A stretch of DNA of 7,513 bases, from contig DAOUEW010000211.1 in the NCBI GenBank assembly GCA_034430275.1, positions 1 to 7,513 of the forward strand. Reading direction: 5' to 3'. Below, piece after piece: positions 1-4,670 of this stretch. The stretch's first letter is position 1; each line of letters opens with the position of its first letter. Both the position numbers and the translations under genes were made by a program. The notes under the pieces were generated by a model. That model worked only from the letters and a program-made list of their open reading frames with translations. It did no database searches and was not told the DNA's origin. Source of the stretch: JAUVXJ01 sp034430275. Lineage in GTDB: Bacteria > Chloroflexota > Anaerolineae > UBA7937 > B3-Chlor.

Positions 1-2
1 GC

Positions 3-113
3 TACGCTGAGATCGAGAAACAGAAACGCGAGAACCCCCGGCTACCCCGACCACACGCATGGTCGATCGGGTATCCGAAGGCTCCCGCGCGGCGTTCGCT
101 CTGGGAGCGGTAA
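3..113 (+). CDS. Possible C-terminal end of an unidentified protein (5' partial)
   Basis: One frame is open from the left edge to a TAA at 111-113 and encodes 36 residues. The peptide starts acidic and basic (YAEIEKQKRENP) and ends with a Trp- and Arg-rich stretch (HAWSIGYP, then RRSLWER). About 70% of third positions are G or C, as expected for coding DNA here. No family is recognised and the start lies outside the window. Small inverted repeats follow the stop (111-120 and 128-144) without a T-run. A strong leftward promoter at 168-196 faces this frame, so an alternative is that this stretch is the leader of a leftward transcript. Moderate to low confidence. Confidence 0.38.
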   Translation, partial: YAEIEKQKRENPRLPRPHAWSIGYPKAPARRSLWER

Positions 114-152
114 GGCCTTAGCCTCTTCCCCTATCTATCAGGGGCACGCTAT

Positions 153-166
153 AGAACATTTGTTCT
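153..166. promoter_or_regulatory. Putative LexA (SOS) operator
   Basis: AGAACATTTGTTCT has perfect 5-bp inverted arms around a 4-nt centre. This is the GAAC-N4-GTTC pattern of LexA/DinR boxes in Firmicutes and related lineages. It lies directly downstream of the leftward -10 box and covers the predicted start near 161, where a repressor would block transcription. A further GAAC half-site at 178-181 pairs with GTTC at 162-165 across the -10 box. The function is inferred from the motif and its placement; no lexA gene is visible. Confidence 0.6.
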
Positions 167-167
167 T

Positions 168-196
168 ATTATAACAAGAACCTTCCCCTTTGTCAA
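168..196 (-). promoter_or_regulatory. Strong leftward sigma-70/A promoter
   Basis: On the minus strand, TTGACA (196-191) is followed by a 17-nt spacer and TATAAT (173-168). A TG one base before the -10 box gives an extended -10. Both hexamers match consensus exactly. Transcription should start near 161 and run left out of the window. The only minus-strand ATG before the edge is at 60-58; it has no ribosome binding site and its reading frame is unconvincing, so the controlled gene probably starts beyond position 1 after a leader of more than 150 nt. Confidence 0.7.
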
Positions 197-293
197 GCAG
201 GCGGATTCACCGGCCTTCGCCCCACGAATTGCAAAGGAGTGAGACATTCCTCTCGACATTAGCACCATCATCAACATTCTCGTTCCTTCCTAC

Positions 294-322
294 TTGACAG
301 GAGTCAACGCCTGTGCTATTCT
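294..322 (+). promoter_or_regulatory. Promoter of the cold-shock gene
   Basis: TTGACA (294-299), a 17-nt spacer and TATTCT (317-322), with TG at 314-315 giving an extended -10. The start is expected near 329, leaving a 5' leader of about 150 nt before the GTG at 481. Long leaders are typical of cold-shock mRNAs. The promoter overlaps any upstream start at 313, which argues against that start. Positions 197-293 hold no convincing gene. Confidence 0.75.
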
Positions 323-358
323 ACGATAGAAGGTACACATCGGCCTGGCCCGTCGCAG

Positions 359-378
359 AAAGGAGGGGCTCATCCGTG
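359..378 (+). promoter_or_regulatory. Upstream in-frame ribosome binding site and GTG in the csp leader
   Basis: AAAGGAGGGG (359-368) precedes a GTG at 376-378 that is in frame with the cold-shock gene, with no stop in between. The arrangement resembles the one at the accepted start (AAAGGAG at 462-468, GTG at 481); both share AGAAAGGAG and end in CCGTGG. It could give a 35-residue N-terminal extension, a leader reading frame, or be chance. The 35 residues have no recognisable pattern, so the downstream start is preferred. Confidence 0.3.
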
Positions 379-480
379 GCTGCTTTCTCTTTCTGGACGG
401 CGCGGCGTTGTGTAAGTGCTGAGGCTTCTTGGGGCACAGCCGCACCTTCAAACCCTCATAGAAAGGAGTGTACAGCAGCC

Positions 481-732
481 GTGGAAGAGCATCAGGAAAG
501 GATCAAGGGCACAGTCAAGTGGTTTAGTGACCGTAAGGGCTACGGCTTCATAGTCCGTGACGGGGGCGAGGACGTATTCGTCCACTACTCCGGCATCCGC
601 GCTGGGGGTCCACGTTCTCTCTATGAGGGCGACAAGGTGGAGTTCGTCATCCAGAATGACCCTCGCGGCCCTCGGGCCGTGGACCTGCTAGTCACGCAAG
701 AGGCCCCGCGACCTGCCTATGGCCGATGGTAG
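481..732 (+). CDS. Cold-shock domain protein (CspA family)
   Basis: An 83-residue single cold-shock domain protein that binds single-stranded RNA or DNA in the cytoplasm; family members act as RNA chaperones or antiterminators. The domain covers residues 8-72: GTVKWF at 10-15, RNP1 KGYGFI at 19-24 and RNP2 VFVHYS at 32-37, so the aromatic nucleic-acid-binding face is intact. The family is usually 65-75 residues; the excess is a short charged N-terminus and a tail ending PAYGRW. The GTG at 481 is chosen because AAAGGAG lies 12 nt upstream and the domain begins right after it. The gene is monocistronic, with its own promoter at 294-322 and a terminator at 775-809. The long leader suggests post-transcriptional, possibly thermal, control, which is inferred. 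Family assignment is secure. Confidence 0.94.
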   Translation: MEEHQERIKGTVKWFSDRKGYGFIVRDGGEDVFVHYSGIRAGGPRSLYEGDKVEFVIQNDPRGPRAVDLLVTQEAPRPAYGRW

Positions 733-986
733 ACGCCAGGACCTAGTCTAGGAGCCAAGAGCGCAACCCAGTAGAGAGCCTCGCCGAGGTGCCAGCGGTG
801 AGGCTCTTTCTCGTACTCATCGTCGCTCCCCACAGCCAGACGGCGAACGACCTGATCCAGGAAGTGCGCGCGTCTAATCCTGCTCGCCTTGAGATACCGC
901 TTCCTGATCAGTCGCAGATACTTCCTCCGTTCGTTCAAGGTCGGCTTCTCTTCGTTAGGCACGGTCCCCCCCGGTAACATTCTCAT
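717..986 (-). pseudogene. Transposase N-terminal remnant (hypothetical 89-aa frame)
   Basis: The minus-strand frame begins at ATG 986-984. Residues 17-46 (849-938) contain NERRKYLRLIRKRYLKASR followed by a HFLDQV segment. This resembles the N-terminal helical region of integrase-core (rve) transposases, which typically read K-Y-x-x-x-x-x-R-Y-x-K-A-x-R ... LLDE before a helix-turn-helix. After residue 46 the resemblance stops, and the end of the frame runs across the csp terminator and into the csp 3' end, as expected of decayed or chance sequence. No DDE catalytic domain and no clear terminal inverted repeats are seen. I read it as a relic of an insertion sequence; a short genuine protein is the alternative. 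The family link rests on remembered patterns. Confidence 0.42.
775..809 (+). terminator. Rho-independent terminator of the cold-shock gene
   Basis: Arms 775-785 and 797-807 pair over 11 bp (AGAGCCTCGCC with GGTGAGGCTCT, one G-T pair) around an 11-nt loop, followed by TTTC. It starts 42 nt after the csp stop. The T-run is short, so termination may be partial. Confidence 0.65.
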
Positions 987-1088
987 TTGAGTGAACCATG
1001 CCTCTACGGCAACGCGCTGCGTGAGCGTACAACAAGCGTATGGAAAGACCGTAACGAGCCAGGTCTAATGCTACGCCGGAAAAGGCCC

Positions 1089-1117
1089 GTAGGGGCGGGT
1101 CTCAGACCCGCCCCTAC
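1089..1117. repeat. Perfect 29-nt palindrome, REP-like element
   Basis: GTAGGGGCGGGTCT and its exact reverse complement flank a single C (14-bp arms). As RNA it would form at least a 13-bp GC-rich hairpin with a 3-nt loop. No T-run follows, so it is a poor terminator. It sits 15 nt before the -35 box of the next gene. The composition fits the short G/C-rich palindromes dispersed between genes in some Chloroflexota genomes; copy number cannot be seen from one window. Confidence 0.7.
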
Positions 1118-1131
1118 ATACGGCGGCCAAC

Positions 1132-1160
1132 TTGACAGGAAACGAGGTGGTGCCTATAAT
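1132..1160 (+). promoter_or_regulatory. Consensus promoter of the acyltransferase-like gene
   Basis: TTGACA (1132-1137), a 17-nt spacer and TATAAT (1155-1160): both hexamers match consensus. The expected start is near 1167, giving a leader of about 43 nt that ends in GGAGGAGGT (1197-1205) before the ATG. No operator is evident, so constitutive, strong expression is likely. Confidence 0.82.
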
Positions 1161-1209
1161 TGATTTGTTTTATTAGGAAGAATGACTCTCCCAGCCGGAG
1201 GAGGTAGGA

Positions 1210-2013
1210 ATGGAAAAGGGACTCCGCTACGCCGGGGCCATACCCAGTTTGGCCAGGAAGGCGACGGCAGAGCGTGTCGATTCCGCGCTGGCATCGCTGG
1301 CGTTGCTCGACCGCAGTGCGAAAGTGCGTCGTCTGACGGATCTGGCCATGACAGGGATCGGAGTGGAGCCACTGCCCCCTGCGCTCTACGCGGATCACGC
1401 GACCATTCTCGTCAGCAACTACCCCTCGGTATCCCAATCCCTTAGAGCGGTGATCAAGGTCGGGTGCCGTCTCTCTCCGGACGAGCCACGTCTGAAGGCC
1501 ATCGCCCGGCCGGAGATCGTGACCCAGGCCAATCTTTCGATGAAGGTGCTGGGAGTGAGCAAGTTCGTGTTCCCCGTGCACAAGGACGAGGCTGGTGCGT
1601 ACCGGCTGCAAAGAAAGCTGGTCAAAGAGGTGCTGGTCTGGCTAGACGGGCCGGGGCACGTACTGTGGCTCTCCATCACTGGAAGAACCAGGGGCAACGG
1701 TCTACTGGAGGGAGACCTCAGAACGGGGGCGGCCCTGTTCGCGCTGAACAGACGTGTGCCCTTGCTGCCCATGGGACTCGTGACCAAGGAGAGAAAGGGC
1801 AGGCTGAGAGTGGTCAAGGTAAGGTTTGGGGACCCGATCTACCCACCCTCCACCTCCGAGCTGGATGACTTCGAAAGGGCCGACTATCTCATCGATCTCA
1901 CCAAGCTGGCGATGTCACAGGTGGCGCTGCTGTTGCCCTCAGGCCAGAGGGGCGATTTCGAGAATGCGGGGGAGAAGCTGACTGAGTCCCGCAGGCGTCT
2001 AGGGTTGGATTGA
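1210..2013 (+). CDS. PlsC-like (LPLAT superfamily) protein with altered catalytic motif
   Basis: A 267-residue protein. Its layout follows lysophospholipid acyltransferases (PlsC/LPLAT), which move an acyl chain onto a glycerolipid at the inner membrane face. ILVSNYPSVSQS (66-77) sits where the NHxSxxD block belongs, ITGRTRG (156-162) where FPEGTRS belongs, and GAALFALNRRVPLLPMGL (173-190) matches the segment that follows it. The two HX4D catalytic residues appear replaced (His to Tyr71, Asp to Gln76), and the Glu of FPEGTR is missing. Acyltransferase activity is therefore doubtful; lipid binding or a non-enzymatic role is possible. No clear membrane helix is seen. The start is ATG 1210 behind a strong GGAGG at 1197-1201. 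The gene is monocistronic, with its own promoter and terminator. The fold assignment comes from motif spacing and is moderately sure; the substrate is unknown. Confidence 0.62.
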   Translation: MEKGLRYAGAIPSLARKATAERVDSALASLALLDRSAKVRRLTDLAMTGIGVEPLPPALYADHATILVSNYPSVSQSLRAVIKVGCRLSPDEPRLKAIARPEIVTQANLSMKVLGVSKFVFPVHKDEAGAYRLQRKLVKEVLVWLDGPGHVLWLSITGRTRGNGLLEGDLRTGAALFALNRRVPLLPMGLVTKERKGRLRVVKVRFGDPIYPPSTSELDDFERADYLIDLTKLAMSQVALLLPSGQRGDFENAGEKLTESRRRLGLD

Positions 2014-2052
2014 GCCTTTTTGTCTGACGCCGTACCAGACGATCGGACTTAC

Positions 2053-2086
2053 AGGGGCCACTCGTGACAACCGAGTTGGCCCCTTT
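2053..2086 (+). terminator. Terminator after the acyltransferase-like gene
   Basis: A hairpin with AGGGGCCA/TGGCCCCT (8 bp) and CTCG/CGAG (4 bp) separated by a one-base bulge at 2076, closing a 7-nt loop (2065-2071), then TTTG. It starts 39 nt after the stop at 2013. The stem is strong but the T-run is short. The rest of 2014-2202 shows no gene. Confidence 0.65.
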
Positions 2087-2202
2087 GTGGTGCGTGATGG
2101 TCGGACGGCGTATCCGCTGCCCAGGAACGGCTTAGGAGAGGCGTGCGCGTGAAGCCAAGCGGTGGGAGTCTGGTGTGCCGTACTTTGCCGCCAACGATTC
2201 GG

Positions 2203-2231
2203 TTGCAGGGCCCTAACGATGCGTCTATAAT
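2203..2231 (+). promoter_or_regulatory. Promoter of the SPFH-HUMPS unit
   Basis: TTGCAG (2203-2208), a 17-nt spacer and a consensus TATAAT (2226-2231). The expected start near 2238 gives a leader of about 85 nt. The leader contains a small hairpin, CCGGG/CCCGG around 2295-2309, just upstream of the ribosome binding site; its role is unclear. Confidence 0.68.
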
Positions 2232-2322
2232 CGGTTGACCTGAACGTGGCATAATGATGTTGCCGTGACAATGCGAGAAACGGCGGCACATAGCCGGGTC
2301 AATCCCGGATGGGAGGTGGGTG

Positions 2323-3108
2323 ATGGAGGGTTTATTTGCCACGGGAAGCTGCTTGTTCGTCGGTTTCCTGTTCGTGCTCTTCGCTTTGTTCATGCTGCTC
2401 TTGTCGGGCATCAAGCTGCTTTACGAGTACGAGAGGGGCGTGGTCTTCACGCTGGGCAAGTACTCCAGCACGCGTAGCCCCGGGCTGACGCTGATCGTTC
2501 CCATTATGCAGTCCATGCGCAAAGTGGACATGCGTATCAAAACCGCGGAGATCCCCCGGCAGGAGGTGATGACCAAGGACAACATCCCCATGCTGGTCAA
2601 CGCCGTGGTCTACTTCAGGGTTGTGCACCCCGCCGACGCTATCATCAAGATCGAGGACTACGTCTTCGCGGTGCGACAGTACACCCAGGCCGCGCTGCGA
2701 GATGTTATCGGCAACAGCGAGATGGATTTCGTCCTCACCGAGAGGGAACGAGTCGCTGAGAGCATCAAGGAGATCGTGGACGCCGAGACCACAGGTTGGG
2801 GTGTGGATATCGAGTCCATCAAGATCCAGGAAGTGGAGCTGCCGGCCGAGATGAAGAGAGCGATGGCCAAGCAAGCGGAGGCTGAGCGCGAGCGTCGGGC
2901 CATGATCATCGCTTCCCAGGGTGAGCTATCCGCCTCTGAGAACCTGAGGCAGGCGGCGGAGAACCTGTCCAAGAGCCGTGGAGCGCTGCACTTGCGAACA
3001 CTGCAAACCATCCGTGACATCGCCGCCGACCCTTCGGAGAAGATAGTGCTCTTCGTGCCGTCCGATCTGGGTGGCGCTTTGCGCTCGCTCCTAGAGGGTG
3101 GAGAATAG
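2323..3108 (+). CDS. Stomatin-like SPFH (band 7) membrane protein
   Basis: A 261-residue slipin/stomatin-family protein. Such proteins anchor in the inner membrane, oligomerise and organise membrane microdomains. One hydrophobic segment (8-34) is followed by YEYERGVVFTLGKYS (34-48), a typical stomatin entry to the SPFH domain (about 36-175). The hallmark ERERVAESIKEIVDAET lies at 140-156, and VELPAEMKRAMAKQAEAERE (171-190) begins the charged coiled coil to about 220. Length is normal. ATG 2323 is preferred over the adjacent GTG 2320 because GGAGG (2312-2316) is 6 nt upstream. Prokaryotic slipins often sit beside an nfeD membrane protease gene; none is seen here. The next gene begins 19 nt downstream and encodes a HUMPS-family protein, so the two are probably cotranscribed. 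Family assignment is firm; the cellular role is not defined by the sequence. Confidence 0.93.
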   Translation: MEGLFATGSCLFVGFLFVLFALFMLLLSGIKLLYEYERGVVFTLGKYSSTRSPGLTLIVPIMQSMRKVDMRIKTAEIPRQEVMTKDNIPMLVNAVVYFRVVHPADAIIKIEDYVFAVRQYTQAALRDVIGNSEMDFVLTERERVAESIKEIVDAETTGWGVDIESIKIQEVELPAEMKRAMAKQAEAERERRAMIIASQGELSASENLRQAAENLSKSRGALHLRTLQTIRDIAADPSEKIVLFVPSDLGGALRSLLEGGE

Positions 3109-3127
3109 TGCAGCTCGAGGCCAGTCG

Positions 3128-3889
3128 ATGAGCCGGTATCCGAGGATGCCCTTACTCCTAGCATTGTCTAGCCAACTCCAGCAGCGGGTCCGCGAGGCTG
3201 CCGTCTCGCGTAGGAGAGCAATGACGCTGGATGGAAAGACGCGCTATCTGCAGATCGCCTTCAACTACGACGTCGGGCTCGTGAGGCGCGTCCTGCCCAC
3301 CATCGTCTCCAGTGAGCGCATCCTCATCGAGGCGGGAACCCCCTTCATCAAGCGGGAGGGCTCGGCGGGCATCGAGGTCATCCGCAGTATGTGGAGCGGC
3401 CACATCGTGGCTGACCTGAAAACGGTGGATGGAGCCCTGGGCGAGGTGAACGCTGTTCGCCTGGCGGGGGCAACCGCGGCCACGGTCCTGGGGAGCTCAC
3501 CTCCAGAGGCGCTCGACCTCTTCATCGCTCGGTGTAGCGGTCTGCGCATGAACTCCATGATCGACATGCTGGGCGTGAAGGATCCTCTGAAGGTGCTGAT
3601 GCAGCTCAAGACGCCGCCCGACGTGGTGGTCTTGCACCTGGGGCGCGACGAGGAGGCCACTCGCGGCAAGGTTATCCAGTACCGTCACGTGAACCGCGTG
3701 CGGAGCAAGTTCGACGTCCTCATCTCCGCGGCGGGGGGCGTGGATCTCCGAGAGGCACGCAGCGCCATCTTCAATGGGGCCAATATCGTCGTGGCCAACC
3801 TGGTGCACCCGGGCGATCCGTGGACGGGCATCAGCACGGACACCGACGTGGCCGAGATGGCGAAGCAGTTCCTGGCCACGATCGAGTAG
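3128..3889 (+). CDS. 3-hexulose-6-phosphate synthase-like protein (HUMPS family)
   Basis: A 253-residue protein of the OMP decarboxylase/HPS/KGPDC suprafamily of TIM barrels. HPS condenses formaldehyde with ribulose 5-phosphate. Visible motifs are LQIAFN (41-46, strand 1), IEAGTP (67-72), ADLKTVD (95-101, the D-x-K-x-x-D metal and catalytic motif), VLHLGRDEE (168-176, with the strand His) and SAAGGV (200-205). The strand-1 Asp of HPS and KGPDC is Asn46 here, and the usual GG phosphate-loop segment near the C-terminus reads VVANLVHPGDP (221-231), so activity or substrate may differ. A roughly 38-residue extension precedes the barrel. ATG 3128 has GAGG 7 nt upstream; GTG 3098, overlapping the previous gene, and ATG 3146 are alternatives. 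It lies 19 nt after the SPFH gene. No hexulose-phosphate isomerase gene is nearby, so a ribulose monophosphate pathway role is not established. Confidence 0.8.
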   Translation: MSRYPRMPLLLALSSQLQQRVREAAVSRRRAMTLDGKTRYLQIAFNYDVGLVRRVLPTIVSSERILIEAGTPFIKREGSAGIEVIRSMWSGHIVADLKTVDGALGEVNAVRLAGATAATVLGSSPPEALDLFIARCSGLRMNSMIDMLGVKDPLKVLMQLKTPPDVVVLHLGRDEEATRGKVIQYRHVNRVRSKFDVLISAAGGVDLREARSAIFNGANIVVANLVHPGDPWTGISTDTDVAEMAKQFLATIE

Positions 3890-3937
3890 CGAAAGGATGC
3901 CCGTCCGCCCGCCCTCTGCGCGTGTGGGGGTGTGGCG

Positions 3938-4102
3938 TCACCTGATCCTCGAGGTCTCCACGTCCTCCTCATCCAGGACGGTGTTGAAAGCCTGCGGCTC
4001 CTCGGGGAGGCGACCCTCTCTGCCGCTCAGCGACGTCGCACGGCCGCTTTCCTGGCCCTGATCAAGTGTATGCAGCGGCTTGCCACGGAAGCCGCTGTGC
4101 AC
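3938..4102 (-). other. Unexplained coding-like frame overlapping the phosphatidyltransferase end
   Basis: On the minus strand a frame is open from GTG 4102-4100 to TGA 3940-3938 (54 codons). It overlaps the end of the phosphatidyltransferase gene in another frame and continues 89 nt beyond its stop. The part past that stop (from GGC at 4024) has G or C at about 26 of 29 third positions and encodes an acidic tail (RLPEEPQAFNTVLDEEDVET), which looks more like protein than spacer. It could be the original C-terminus of the enzyme after a -1 frame change near the AAA codon of RARK, a separate small gene without a visible ribosome binding site, or chance. It fills much of the 137-nt gap between the convergent genes, where no terminator is seen. 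Confidence 0.3.
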
Positions 4103-4569
4103 AGAACCACCCCGGCGAGTACACCACTGTGGACGACAGGGCTGCTCGAGACCAGGGTGATGCCCACGGCGCCGAAAAGGGCCGCCCCATAGTACTTGCC
4201 CACCGGATCATAGACGGGTCCCAGCCGCCCTGAGGTGAGCACGAACTGTAGAAACATCAGGACGATGACGATCACCGTCCAGACGGGGTATACACCGTTG
4301 AAAGCGAAGGCGGAGAAGGCTCCCAGGATGAGCAGGAAGTCAGCGGCCGGGTCTGCATAGCTGCCAAGGGATGGGGAGGTGCACGTCTTCTTGGCTATCT
4401 GTCCGTCGAGGAGATCGGTGACACAGGCCAGCCCAAACACGCACGTGGCCAGGAGTCTCAGATCTCTGATCAGGCCGAAGAAGACCACGACAGCGCAGCC
4501 GGCGCGCACTGCGACGAGGACCGACAGGAGCCAGCCCCATCTGCTCCGGCGCAAGGTGACTGTGTCCAT
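4027..4569 (-). CDS. CDP-alcohol phosphatidyltransferase (PgsA-like)
   Basis: A 180-residue integral membrane enzyme of the CDP-OH_P_transf family. It transfers a phosphatidyl or similar group from a CDP-alcohol to an acceptor alcohol, as in phosphatidylglycerophosphate or cardiolipin synthesis. The signature D-x2-D-G-x2-A-R-x8-G-x3-D-x3-D is present at residues 52-77, with all four metal-binding Asp (52, 55, 73, 77) and both Gly intact; the Arg is Lys60. Hydrophobic segments near 13-33, 39-50, 76-92, 95-112, 124-141 and 146-167 fit the six-helix fold. ATG 4569 was chosen although its ribosome binding site is weak; GTG 4587 would add six residues. It is the last gene of the leftward unit, about 100 nt after the flavodoxin-fold gene. 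The exact acceptor cannot be told from the sequence. The C-terminus ends in a basic RARKAAVRRR. Confidence 0.85.
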   Translation of the reverse strand: MDTVTLRRSRWGWLLSVLVAVRAGCAVVVFFGLIRDLRLLATCVFGLACVTDLLDGQIAKKTCTSPSLGSYADPAADFLLILGAFSAFAFNGVYPVWTVIVIVLMFLQFVLTSGRLGPVYDPVGKYYGAALFGAVGITLVSSSPVVHSGVLAGVVLCTAASVASRCIHLIRARKAAVRRR

Positions 4570-4614
4570 CCTGTCTCTGCTTTCCACGCGTCACATTCGT
4601 ATGGGACGGTGGAG

Positions 4615-4629
4615 ACGCGCTTGGCGCGT
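4615..4629. repeat. Short perfect hairpin in the leftward operon spacer
   Basis: ACGCGC and GCGCGT form a 6-bp stem around a 3-nt loop, in the gap between the flavodoxin-fold gene and the phosphatidyltransferase gene. No T-run follows on either strand. It may be a processing or mRNA-stability element; no clear promoter is seen in this gap. Confidence 0.35.
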
Positions 4630-4670
4630 GTATGAACGGGCTTGAGGCCACCGCCAGACATGCCCTTCTG

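Noticed and set aside
246..329. A 27-codon frame with ATT as first codon behind a good AAAGGAG (233-239).
   Set aside because: The start codon would be ATT, no promoter lies upstream on this strand, and the frame contains the csp -35 and -10 boxes. Most likely chance.
313..480. Extending the cold-shock protein upstream to the first codon at 313.
   Set aside because: That codon overlaps the promoter, which ends at 322, so it would lie before the transcript start. The extra residues show no family similarity.
1089..1117. The large palindrome as a terminator.
   Set aside because: No T-run follows on either strand and the csp gene already has a terminator at 775-809.
1114..1611. A 165-codon minus-strand frame opposite the acyltransferase-like gene.
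   Set aside because: It lies antisense to a well-supported gene with a promoter and ribosome binding site, runs through that promoter, and shows no family pattern.
2233..2255. A second promoter (TTGACC with CATAAT) before the SPFH gene.
   Set aside because: The spacer is only 9 nt, too short for sigma-70 type recognition. The TTGCAG/TATAAT pair just upstream has the correct 17 nt.
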